Assembly (NCBI GenBank): GCA_028818375.1
Contig: JAPPOB010000010.1
Coordinates: forward strand, 496,001-560,000
Reading direction: 5' to 3'
DNA length: 64,000 nucleotides
From: Anaerolineaceae bacterium
GTDB taxonomy: Bacteria; Chloroflexota; Anaerolineae; Aggregatilineales; Phototrophicaceae
Made by a program: the position numbers and the translations under genes. This document shows, in pieces, positions 8,879-16,184 of this stretch; the stretch's first letter is position 1; each line of letters begins with the position of its first letter. The notes below the pieces were generated by a model. The model did not search any database. It saw only the letters and a program-made list of their open reading frames with translations, and was not told where the DNA came from.

Positions 8879-8907
8879 TTGCCGCGAATTTTGACGCAGG
8901 ATACACT
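8879..8907 (+). promoter_or_regulatory. Promoter of mtnA
   Basis: TTGCCG (8879-8884), a 17-bp spacer and TACACT (8902-8907). This places the transcription start near 8914 and leaves a leader of about 35 bases before the preferred GTG at 8949. The same -35/-10 pair recurs before the nucleoside-binding-protein gene at 15 kb. Confidence 0.55.
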
Positions 8908-8948
8908 GGAAAGTGCAAGTGTCCGATTCAGGTCACACGGGAGAGGCG

Positions 8949-9998
8949 GTGCGCACAGTAGCCTGGCATGGTGGAAAAGTCCGCCTCATTGACCAGCGAA
9001 TCCTCCCCTGGAAACTGGCATACGTTGACCTTGACTCGCACGAAGCGGTTGCGGAGGCCATCTCGGATATGGTGGTGCGCGGCGCGCCGGCCATCGGGGC
9101 GACGGCTGCCTTCGGCATGGCTTTGGCAGCCCGGGAATGCGATGCCACATCAAATTCTGACCTGATTTCCTGGCTGGAAGCGGCGGCCCGGCGGCTCAAG
9201 GCGGCACGGCCGACGGCGGTCAATCTGGCCTGGGCCGTTGACAATCTCATGGCGCTGGCCCACAACGATCAGAACCGAAACGCGAATGACCTGCGCATCG
9301 CTCTGCTCGAACGGGCGCAGCAAATTGCAGACGAAGACGTCCGCACCAACCAACGCATGGGCGCGCACGGCGCAACGCTGCTGACGGACGGCGCAACGGT
9401 TCTTCATCACTGCAACACCGGCGCGCTGGCCACCGTGGACCATGGCACGGCGCTGGGCGTGATTCGCAGCGCGCACGAACAGGGCATTCATCTGCACGTG
9501 CTGCTTGATGAGACGCGCCCGCGCCTGCAGGGCTCGCGCCTGAGCGCCTGGGAACTGGAACGGCTGGGGGTCAGCTACGATATCATCGCCGACACGGCGG
9601 CCGGCTATTTCATGCAACACGATGAAATCGACCTGGTCCTGGTGGGCGCCGACCGCATCGCAGCCAACGGCGACGTCGCCAACAAGATCGGCACTTACCA
9701 GGTCGCCGTGCTGGCCAGGGAAAACGACATCCCCTTCTATTGCGTCGCACCGACCTCGACCATTGACCCCGAACTGGCCAGCGGCGCGGACATTCCCATT
9801 GAGCAACGCGATCGCAGTGAAGTGCTGGCGCCCTACGGTCAGGAACTCGCGCCGGCGCACTATCGCGCCCGCAATCCTGCCTTTGACGTGACCCCTCATT
9901 GTTACCTGAGCGGCATCATCACCGAACAGGGCATCGCCAGGGCGCCTTTCACCACCAGCTTGCGTCGGGCGCTCGCAGGCGAATCGCTGCAGGGCTGA
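8949..9998 (+). CDS. mtnA: S-methyl-5-thioribose-1-phosphate isomerase
   Basis: Converts methylthioribose-1-phosphate to methylthioribulose-1-phosphate in methionine salvage. Related eIF2B-like proteins also isomerise ribose-1,5-bisphosphate or 5-deoxyribose-1-phosphate. Diagnostic segments are RGAPAIGATAAFG, the catalytic-Cys motif HHCNTGALATV, and the Asp region VGADRIAANGDVANKIGTY. The GTG at 8949 gives MRTVAWHGGKVRLIDQ, the normal N-terminus, with GGGAG about six bases upstream and a length (349 aa) matching the family. Two earlier GTGs add a poor 6-12 residue extension and lie at or before the predicted transcript start. The next gene begins 13 bp downstream. Confidence 0.92.
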   Translation: MRTVAWHGGKVRLIDQRILPWKLAYVDLDSHEAVAEAISDMVVRGAPAIGATAAFGMALAARECDATSNSDLISWLEAAARRLKAARPTAVNLAWAVDNLMALAHNDQNRNANDLRIALLERAQQIADEDVRTNQRMGAHGATLLTDGATVLHHCNTGALATVDHGTALGVIRSAHEQGIHLHVLLDETRPRLQGSRLSAWELERLGVSYDIIADTAAGYFMQHDEIDLVLVGADRIAANGDVANKIGTYQVAVLARENDIPFYCVAPTSTIDPELASGADIPIEQRDRSEVLAPYGQELAPAHYRARNPAFDVTPHCYLSGIITEQGIARAPFTTSLRRALAGESLQG

Positions 9999-10011
9999 CT
10001 GCGCTTCCGGC

Positions 10012-10971
10012 ATGCGCGCCCTGATGATCTTTCTGGACGGCATCGGGCTTGGGCCGAATGATCCGGAAACCAATCCTTTCGCAGTCGCCAATACCCCGAC
10101 GCTCAACAGCCTGGCAAACGGCTATCGCTGGCTGGCAAACACCGGACGGCAGGTGAGCGAGCGCGCCGTCTTTCTTCCCGCGGACCCCTGCATGGGCGTC
10201 CCGGGCCGGCCGCAAAGCGGGACCGGTCAGGCCAGCATTTTCACCGGCCGCAACGTGCCGCAATTGCTGGGCAAACATTACGGGCCGAAGCCGGACAGTG
10301 CGACGCGGGCCCTGCTTGCCAGGGACAATCTCTTCAAACAGGTCGTTTCACGGGGGGAATCTGCGGCCTTGCTGGAAGCCTATCCGGCTTCCTGGCACCG
10401 GGCGATCGACAGCGGCCGTCGCCTGCGCTCCAGCTACCAGCTCGCTGCACACGTGGCCGGCATTCGCATCCTGAATCAGGAGGACCTGCTGCGAGGCGAT
10501 GCCCTTCCGGTGGACTGGACGGGCGAGCACTGGCCGCGAAACCAGGGGCGGGAGACCTTACCCCGTCGCCATCCACACGACGCTGGAGTGCACCTGGTCC
10601 GCCTGGCGCAGCGCCACACTTTCTCCCTCTTCGCCCACTGGCCCAGCGACGTCATCGGCCACCGGGGAACGCTGGACGAGGCCATTGCCCTGCTGGAGCG
10701 CTTCGACGAGGTGATGGCCGGCGTCCTGCAGGCCTGGGAATACAGCGAGGGCATGATCATCATCTGCAGCGACCACGGCAACATGGAACACATCGGCGAC
10801 CGACGTCACACACTCAATGACGTGCCCGTGGTGGTCATCGGCAAGGGCAGGGAGTGTTTTGACGAGGACTTTCACAGCCTGGCGGACATCGCGCCGCGCA
10901 TTCAAGACGTCTTGTTTGCCCCGGCAACGACGCAGAGACGCGCCTCAGCGAAAGAAGCGGACCGGCGCTAG
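10012..10971 (+). CDS. Alkaline-phosphatase-superfamily metalloenzyme (phosphoglycerate-mutase-like)
   Basis: 319-aa protein with the core of 2,3-bisphosphoglycerate-independent phosphoglycerate mutases and phosphopentomutases. It has an N-terminal metal-binding MIFLDGIGLG, a nucleophile-region motif PQSGTGQASIFTG, and a C-terminal metal site ICSDHGNMEHIGDRRHT. It is much shorter than iPGM (~510 aa), so it lacks the full transferase insert and is more likely a phosphatase or mutase acting on another phosphate ester. It sits 13 bp after mtnA, so the substrate may be a pentose phosphate from methylthioadenosine or nucleoside salvage; that is inference from context. Its stop codon overlaps that of the convergent FG-GAP remnant (CTAG, 10968-10971). 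Confidence 0.75.
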   Translation: MRALMIFLDGIGLGPNDPETNPFAVANTPTLNSLANGYRWLANTGRQVSERAVFLPADPCMGVPGRPQSGTGQASIFTGRNVPQLLGKHYGPKPDSATRALLARDNLFKQVVSRGESAALLEAYPASWHRAIDSGRRLRSSYQLAAHVAGIRILNQEDLLRGDALPVDWTGEHWPRNQGRETLPRRHPHDAGVHLVRLAQRHTFSLFAHWPSDVIGHRGTLDEAIALLERFDEVMAGVLQAWEYSEGMIIICSDHGNMEHIGDRRHTLNDVPVVVIGKGRECFDEDFHSLADIAPRIQDVLFAPATTQRRASAKEADRR

Positions 10972-11476
10972 TCAGGACCTGGATTTTCAAGCAGCAAAAC
11001 GAACATTTTGCCGCCCAGTGCGTTGCCTGGCGTTGCCACCCAGGGTTTGGCGATGATATCCGGCAAGCCGTTGTCGCTAACATCGCCAACCACGGCTTCA
11101 TGCCCGCCCGGACCGGCATCGAGAATGACGTGTTCCTGCCAGGCCCCGCCCACACCGTCCAGATTCTCCTGGATGTACCAGCGTGGCCGGCCATCACCGG
11201 CCACGTGCTCCATCTCACAGGTGAAGATGTCGCAATCGCCGTCGCCATCCACGTCCAGAACGCAGGCGCCGACGTCGGAGGGTGAGTCTTCCCCCAGGAC
11301 GAACCGTGTCCAGCTCCCATCCGCCCGTCGCCGATAGCGAAAAATCGTCCGAACTGTTGACCGGTGACGAACTCGGGGATGCCGTCGCGATCGAAATCAG
11401 CGAGTGCCGTTTGCGCGTAACAGCGCCCTGGCAGGGAGTCGTCGATTAACTGCTGGCGAAAGCGGAAACGGGTCAT
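10968..11476 (-). pseudogene. FG-GAP/VCBS repeat protein, frameshifted
   Basis: From the ATG at 11476 the frame reads MTRFRFRQQLIDDSLPG..., then LADFDRDGIPEFVTGQQ, a calcium-binding FG-GAP propeller blade. It breaks near 11340, where the minus strand has a run of five T. Adding one T restores a continuous frame that carries VLDVDGDGDCDIFTCEMEH, VVGDVSDNGLPDIIAKPW and ends ...VLLLENPGPD at 10968. The total length (509 nt) is one base short of a whole number of codons. Such beta-propeller proteins are typically small lectin-like or lyase-like proteins (aldos-2-ulose dehydratase relatives), but no function can be assigned. The break may be real decay or a homopolymer sequencing error. Confidence 0.6.
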
Positions 11477-11490
11477 CCTGGCCCTCTGCA

Positions 11491-11826
11491 TCACTCAAAT
11501 TCGGGCAGCCACAAATGAATCGCATCGATGTCCGTCGGGCGGGGCGCATCGCTGCGCAGAGTGCGAAAGGGCTTGCAAACAATCCCGGTGACGCCGTCCA
11601 GCCGAAACGCCTTCGACTCGTGTGTGCCCAGGCCCGCGTCGATGATCTCTTCCTGCAACGCCCCTGCCGGTTGTACCAGATGCGCCGGGCCGGCGGATGT
11701 TCGTCCTTCCCGGCGACCCCCCCCAGTTCGCCCACGAACAGGTCCGGCGACCCGTCGCCATCGAAGTCTGCGACGACCAGGGAGTGCGGATCAAGCAGGT
11801 CATCGCGCAGAATCTCCACCTGCCAT
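11491..11826 (-). pseudogene. C-terminal remnant of a second FG-GAP repeat protein
   Basis: Reads (minus strand) LWQVEILRDDLLDPHSLVV, then DFDGDGSPDLFVGELGG and ARRIWYNRQG. It then shifts frame at about 11664, in a run of four G where five would keep the frame, into EEIIDAGLGTHESKAFRLDG...IDAIHLWLPEFE with a TGA at 11491. It is clearly homologous to the C-terminal part of the plus-strand gene at 11829-12710 (WNVEILQEKLADPHSLVIADFNGNG...). The homology stops abruptly at about 11826, exactly where the opposite-strand homologue begins, so the gene has no 5' half. Confidence 0.6.
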
Positions 11827-11828
11827 AG

Positions 11829-12710
11829 CGCGGCAATGTCGTCGCCGGCAGCGACGCCGCGGGAGACCGCATCTTCTGGTTTGAAAACCCCGGCGAGGTC
11901 GGCGCCCCCTGGCCCTTGCATGAAATTGTGCAGATGGCTGCCAACCAGTCGCACGACCAGTTCGTCGCCGACCTGGATGAAGACGGACGCCTGGAAGTGT
12001 ACTTTTGGAACCAGCGTACGCAGTCCCTCTTTGTCGTGCCCGTGCCGGATGACCCGACCGTGTCCCCCTGGCCCGACGTTCACACGATTGTGTCCGGCGT
12101 GCGCCAGGAAGGCTTCGCGCTGGCGGACATCGATGGCGATGGCCGCCAGGAACTCATCGCGGGCCAGTCCTGGTTTCGGCCTCCGCCCCACGTTTCCGGC
12201 AACTGGGAGCGTCACGTCATCGCGGAAGACTTCGTGTCGCCGAGGGTGGCGGCGGCCGATTTCAGCGGCGACGGCAAGATCGAGGTCATTCTGGCCGAGG
12301 GCGATGCCAGCTATCTGACGGACCGCTACTACGGTCGCGTGGCACGTTGCTGGTTTGATGAGGACCCGACCGCTCCTTGGAATGTCGAAATTCTGCAGGA
12401 AAAACTGGCAGATCCTCATTCCCTGGTCATCGCCGACTTTAACGGCAACGGCCGCCCGGACCTCTTTGTCGGCGAACTGGGCGATCCCAACGCGCGCGAC
12501 AGACACACACCGGCCCAGCGCGTTTATCGCAACGAGGGGGGCGTGCTGGTCGAGCAGGTGATCGACAGCGGCATCGGCACGCATGAGTCCAAGGGCATTG
12601 TGCTGGATGGACGCAGCGGTGTGGTCTGCAAGTCCTATCGCAACGTACGAGGGGAAATACCGCGGACACCCGATGTCGACAGCATTCACATCTGGTTCCC
12701 TGAAGAATGA
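11829..12710 (+). CDS. FG-GAP/VCBS repeat beta-propeller protein, 5'-truncated
   Basis: Coding character begins right after an in-frame TAG at 11826: RGNVVAGSDAAGDRIFWFENPG, the middle of a propeller blade, so the original N-terminus is lost. The first ATG is at 11916. At least four Asp-rich calcium-binding blades follow: VADLDEDGRLEVYFW, ADIDGDGRQELIAG, ADFSGDGKIEVILAEG and ADFNGNGRPDLFVGELG. There is no signal peptide or promoter in front of it. The C-terminus (DSIHIWFPEE) matches that of the minus-strand remnant beside it (DAIHLWLPEFE). It may still be translated from 11916 but is probably a fossil. Function unknown. Confidence 0.6.
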   Translation, partial: RGNVVAGSDAAGDRIFWFENPGEVGAPWPLHEIVQMAANQSHDQFVADLDEDGRLEVYFWNQRTQSLFVVPVPDDPTVSPWPDVHTIVSGVRQEGFALADIDGDGRQELIAGQSWFRPPPHVSGNWERHVIAEDFVSPRVAAADFSGDGKIEVILAEGDASYLTDRYYGRVARCWFDEDPTAPWNVEILQEKLADPHSLVIADFNGNGRPDLFVGELGDPNARDRHTPAQRVYRNEGGVLVEQVIDSGIGTHESKGIVLDGRSGVVCKSYRNVRGEIPRTPDVDSIHIWFPEE

Positions 12711-12716
12711 CGAATA

Positions 12717-12735
12717 CCTCCCCGACGCGGGGAGG
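12717..12735 (+). terminator. Hairpin after the FG-GAP gene
   Basis: CCTCCCC-GACGC-GGGGAGG forms a perfect seven-pair GC stem seven bases after the stop codon. No T-run follows, so it is terminator-like rather than a canonical intrinsic terminator. Confidence 0.35.
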
Positions 12736-12833
12736 GCAGTCAGAAGACTCTGGTGAAGGCGAGACAGTAACAGACAAGTCCCGAAAAGGATGCCACGGGC
12801 ATGAACGGTTCTGCTGCCGGGACTAACCTGCGC

Positions 12834-12839
12834 TATAGT
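12834..12839 (+). promoter_or_regulatory. -10 box for the deiodinase-like flavoprotein gene
   Basis: TATAGT lies 41 bp before the ATG at 12881. No good -35 is present at 16-18 bp (CTGCTG at 17), so the assignment rests on the -10 and on the position. Confidence 0.3.
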
Positions 12840-12880
12840 CCCGTCTTGTAGCATTCAGGGTGAGTTGACTGCCAATCAAC

Positions 12881-13624
12881 ATGACTGGTACAGCCCCTTC
12901 CCGTCCTCTTGAATTCGAATCGCTGGAACCTGAAGAGCAATTGCGACGTTCGCGCGAATTCCTGCAGCGCATGCGAAGGCGTCGCACGGTCAGGGATTTC
13001 TCTTCCCGTCCTGTCCCATACGAACTGATCGAAAACGCGATTCGCGTGGCGGGAAGCGCACCTTCAGGGGCCAACCAGCAGCCCTGGACCTTTGTCGCCA
13101 TCAGCGATCCCGGGACCAAACGACGCATCCGCATCGCCGCCGAGGCAGAGGAGCGCGTCAGCTACGAAAGCCGCATGAGTGACGAATGGCTGGCCGCGCT
13201 GGAACCGCTGGGCACGACCTGGCGCAAGCCCTTCCTGGAAGTCGTCCCCTGGATCATCGTAGTGTTCCGACAGGCTTACGGCCTGAGTATCGATCCCGAA
13301 AGTGGTGAAGAGCGACGCTTCAAACACTATTACAGCGAGGAATCGGTCGGAATCGCCGTCGGCCTGCTGCTGGCAAGCCTGCATCTGGCGGGCCTGGCGA
13401 CGGTCACCCACACACCCGGCCCGATGAAGTTTCTGGCAGAATTGCTGGGTCGACCGGCTAACGAGCGCGCCTTCGTCATGATCCCGGTCGGTTACCCGGC
13501 GCCGTACGCGCGCGTCCCACGCATATCGAAGAAGGAACTGGGCGACATTCTGCTGCGCATCACGCCGGAGGAGAGCCAGGAGTCGCAGAACTCAGGGTTT
13601 GCAGACGCCGGGCATCCGCATTGA
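12881..13624 (+). CDS. Iodotyrosine-deiodinase-like flavoprotein (nitroreductase fold)
   Basis: 247-aa FMN protein of the nitroreductase superfamily. It matches iodotyrosine deiodinase (IYD) more closely than ordinary nitroreductases: RRRTVRDFSSRPVPYELIE, AGSAPSGANQQPWTFV, HYYSEESVGIAVGLLLA and MIPVGYPAPYARVP. The three residues that grip the zwitterion of halotyrosine in mouse IYD (Glu153, Tyr157, Lys178) have exact counterparts here with the same spacing: Glu91, Tyr95 and Lys116. IYD-type enzymes reductively remove halogen from tyrosine using reduced FMN; bacterial homologues are known. The mammalian membrane anchor is absent, so this is cytoplasmic. It overlaps the convergent amidohydrolase by 65 bp at its 3' end. 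Confidence 0.82.
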   Translation: MTGTAPSRPLEFESLEPEEQLRRSREFLQRMRRRRTVRDFSSRPVPYELIENAIRVAGSAPSGANQQPWTFVAISDPGTKRRIRIAAEAEERVSYESRMSDEWLAALEPLGTTWRKPFLEVVPWIIVVFRQAYGLSIDPESGEERRFKHYYSEESVGIAVGLLLASLHLAGLATVTHTPGPMKFLAELLGRPANERAFVMIPVGYPAPYARVPRISKKELGDILLRITPEESQESQNSGFADAGHPH

Positions 13625-14909
13625 GTTGGGCTGCCGCCGCCCTGTAATCCAGCGTCTTCAACTGCCTTTCCCTCATCAACCAGCGTCCGTCGACCATAAC
13701 GTCTCGCACCTGCGAACCGTTCACGCTGTAGACGAGGGCTGTGAAGGGGTCAAGGCCGGTTTCGGGCGCCCAGCCCGGCCCGTTTCGGTCAATGACGATC
13801 AGGTCCGACCTGCGCCCCGGGGCCAGTTCCCCGATTTCATCACCGAGCCCCAGAGCCACCGCCCCGCCGCGGGTCGCCATGTCCAGCAGCTCGCGCGCGC
13901 CAAGGGCGCCAGGCCGGCGCTCACGATAACTCGTGAGTTTCGCCAGAGTGCGCATTTCGCTGAAGAGATCGTAATCGTTGTTGTTGCAGACGTTGTCCGT
14001 GCCCAGCGCCGTGTTGATTCCAGCCGCGCGCATGGACACAAGGGGCGCAGCCTCCGCGCCGGCGCGCATGCAGGCGCTGGCGGCGATGACCGCCGTGAAG
14101 GGTCGTCTGGCCAACAGCGGCCAGTCCTCTGGCGGGATGCAGATGCTGTGCGCTGCCAGCAAGGGCCGGTCCAGCATGCCCATCGCGTCCAGTTGTTGCA
14201 CCGCCGTTCTACCGAATTCTTCCCTGCAATAGCGGTCTTCCTCGCCACTTGTCGAGAGGTGTACGTGCAGGCCCGTGTCGTACTTGCGCGCCAGGCCCTG
14301 TTCGGCCTTCATCAATTCGGGAGAGTTGTCGACGAAAAAGGCGTGCGGTCCGACCCATCCACTCAGTCGACCGCTGCTGTCCTTTCCAATGCTTTCCAGA
14401 AACGCTTCCAGTTGCGCCAGTTCCTGTTCACGGGCGGCCGCGTCCCCCAGTTCGACGACGCCGTAGGCCAGGGCGGCGCGCATGCCACTGCGGCGTACAA
14501 CCGGCACAATCTGGCCCATGTGGAAGTATTGGTCGGCGAAGGTCGTCGTGCCCGACATGATCATTTCAGCGCAAGCGACCTCGACCGCGGCCGGCACCAT
14601 GTCGGGCGTCATCACCAGTTCCAGCTTGCGGATCGTTTCGTACCAGCCTTCCATGGTAAACAGGGACACACCTTCCGCCATGCCGCGAAACATGGTCATG
14701 GGCGTGTGGGTGTGCGCGTTGACCTGACCTGGCATGACCAGGGCCCCACCGCAGTCGACGCGCTCGTCGAAACTGCCAGTCGGCATGCGGGATCCGGGAC
14801 CCACCGCAGCAATTCGGCCATCCTCGGCCAGTACGAATCCCGGGTCATACACCCGGTCCGCAAGACCGAGTGCCAGAATCGTCGCGTTCTCAAGCAGGAT
14901 GGTGTTCAT
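13560..14909 (-). CDS. Amidohydrolase, 5'-methylthioadenosine/S-adenosylhomocysteine deaminase type
   Basis: 449-aa zinc aminohydrolase of the TrzN/AtzA/MtaD group. Metal ligands are visible: NAHTHTPM (HxH), LHVHLS, LAAHSIC and the catalytic Asp in ALGTDNVCNNNDYD. Family members deaminate adenosine derivatives (MTA, SAH, adenosine), guanine/8-oxoguanine or triazines. With mtnA, a nucleoside transporter and a nucleoside hydrolase close by, MTA or SAH deamination is the best guess, but substrate specificity in this family cannot be read reliably. ATG at 14909. It is divergent from the nucleoside-transport operon, with a 111-bp shared upstream region. Confidence 0.8.
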   Translation of the reverse strand: MNTILLENATILALGLADRVYDPGFVLAEDGRIAAVGPGSRMPTGSFDERVDCGGALVMPGQVNAHTHTPMTMFRGMAEGVSLFTMEGWYETIRKLELVMTPDMVPAAVEVACAEMIMSGTTTFADQYFHMGQIVPVVRRSGMRAALAYGVVELGDAAAREQELAQLEAFLESIGKDSSGRLSGWVGPHAFFVDNSPELMKAEQGLARKYDTGLHVHLSTSGEEDRYCREEFGRTAVQQLDAMGMLDRPLLAAHSICIPPEDWPLLARRPFTAVIAASACMRAGAEAAPLVSMRAAGINTALGTDNVCNNNDYDLFSEMRTLAKLTSYRERRPGALGARELLDMATRGGAVALGLGDEIGELAPGRRSDLIVIDRNGPGWAPETGLDPFTALVYSVNGSQVRDVMVDGRWLMRERQLKTLDYRAAAAQLNADARRLQTLSSATPGSPPA

Positions 14910-14929
14910 GTATGGCTCGCCTGGATTCG

Positions 14930-14958
14930 TTGCCGGAGAAATCGTTGCGCGTTACACT
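14930..14958 (+). promoter_or_regulatory. Promoter of the nucleoside-transport operon
   Basis: TTGCCG (14930-14935), 17-bp spacer, TACACT (14953-14958). It is followed by a leader of about 55 bases to the ATG at 15021. The hexamers and spacing are identical to those of the mtnA promoter. Confidence 0.55.
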
Positions 14959-15020
14959 GCGGTCAGAAGAGTGCGGTCGCTTTCCGCCACTCATTTGGCA
15001 ACCGACATGAGGAAAGTACC

Positions 15021-16118
15021 ATGAAACTTCGTTTGCTGGTGATAGTGTGCCTTTTGTTCGGGATGTTTGGCCCGGTCGTCCACGCCCAGGACGACATGAT
15101 GGAAGACCCTTGTCTGGCCCCCATGGAAGAAAATGGCGAAATGATGGAGGCGCCGGACAACAGTCACATCAGTTTCGAAATCATCCTGCCCAACCCCCGT
15201 GGCGACCGCTCCTTCATTGACTCGGCCGCGGCCGGCGCTGAACGCGCCATCGCCGAACTGGGCGTGGAGGGCGTGATCATTGAGACCCAGGGCGTCCAGG
15301 AACATGACGCTGCCGTGCGCCGCGCCATTCAGGACGAGCCCAACATCGTGATCACCATCGCCGTTGACGCCGTCATCATTGAAGAAGTGGCGGTCGAGTT
15401 CCCGGACCAGAAATTTGGCGCGCAGGAGACCTTCTTCTTCCCCGCGCCGCCGGACCTGGAAAACCTGGCGCTCTTCAACATTCTTACGCACGAGAACAGC
15501 TATCTGGCAGGTATGGCGGCCGGAATGCTGACCCGCACGGGCACGGTGGGCGCCGTCGGTGGCATTGACGCCCCCGGCATCAACCTCTTCATCGTCGGCT
15601 TCGAGGAGGGCGTGAAGTCCGTCTGCGAAGACTGCCAGACGGTGCGCAGCTACGTCGGTGACTTCTCGGACCCGGTGACCGCCAAGGAGCAGGCGCTGGC
15701 CCTGTTCGAGCAGGGCGCGGACATCCTTTACCAGGTGGCCGGGCGCAGCGGTGAAGGCGTGCTGCAGGCGGCATCCGAGACAGGCAACTTCGCCATCGGC
15801 GTCGACAGCAACCAGGACCATCTCTTCCCGGGCACCATCCTCGTTTCCGCCATGAAACGCGTGGACAACGCCGTCTTCAGTTTCGTGGAGAGCGTGGTCA
15901 ACGACACCTACGAATCGGGCACGACGACCGTGGGCCTTGCCGAAGGTTTTGCCGGTCTGAGTTGGGACGAAGGCATCTGCTCGCGCACCTTTGACGAGTA
16001 TGGACCGGAAGACCTGGTGGCACAGTTGCCGGACGTGCGGGCGGCCATCGCCGAGGCCCGTGAGGCCATCCTGGCCGGAGAGCTCGAAGTCACCAATGCC
16101 CTGGAGATGGCCGGCTAG
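15021..16118 (+). CDS. BMP/PnrA-family nucleoside-binding protein
   Basis: 365-aa secreted binding protein of the basic-membrane-protein family, which captures purine and pyrimidine nucleosides for ABC import. A signal peptide spans residues 1-22 (MKLRLLVIVCLLFGMFGPVVHA). The mature protein carries PRGDRSFIDSAAAGAERA, LTHENSYLAGMAAGM and GVDSNQDHLFPGTILVSAMKR, all characteristic of BMP. The ATG is preceded by GAGGAAAG. No lipobox cysteine is visible, so it is probably free or held by its partner rather than a lipoprotein. First gene of an operon running to 21569. Confidence 0.9.
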   Translation: MKLRLLVIVCLLFGMFGPVVHAQDDMMEDPCLAPMEENGEMMEAPDNSHISFEIILPNPRGDRSFIDSAAAGAERAIAELGVEGVIIETQGVQEHDAAVRRAIQDEPNIVITIAVDAVIIEEVAVEFPDQKFGAQETFFFPAPPDLENLALFNILTHENSYLAGMAAGMLTRTGTVGAVGGIDAPGINLFIVGFEEGVKSVCEDCQTVRSYVGDFSDPVTAKEQALALFEQGADILYQVAGRSGEGVLQAASETGNFAIGVDSNQDHLFPGTILVSAMKRVDNAVFSFVESVVNDTYESGTTTVGLAEGFAGLSWDEGICSRTFDEYGPEDLVAQLPDVRAAIAEAREAILAGELEVTNALEMAG

Positions 16119-16184
16119 GGCAACACACAATTGCAGCCTGGGGGAGGCGGCGCCAAATGCCTCCCCCACACCCTCAGGTTTCCT

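Noticed and set aside
11827..12854. Minus-strand open frame opposite the plus-strand FG-GAP gene
   Set aside because: Only its 3' part (below ~11826) has FG-GAP sequence; the rest is antisense to 11829-12710.
13599..15020. A very long plus-strand open frame running from 13599 into the BMP gene
   Set aside because: The part before 15021 is antisense to the amidohydrolase gene and has no protein-like features; a signal peptide and ribosome site mark the true start at 15021.
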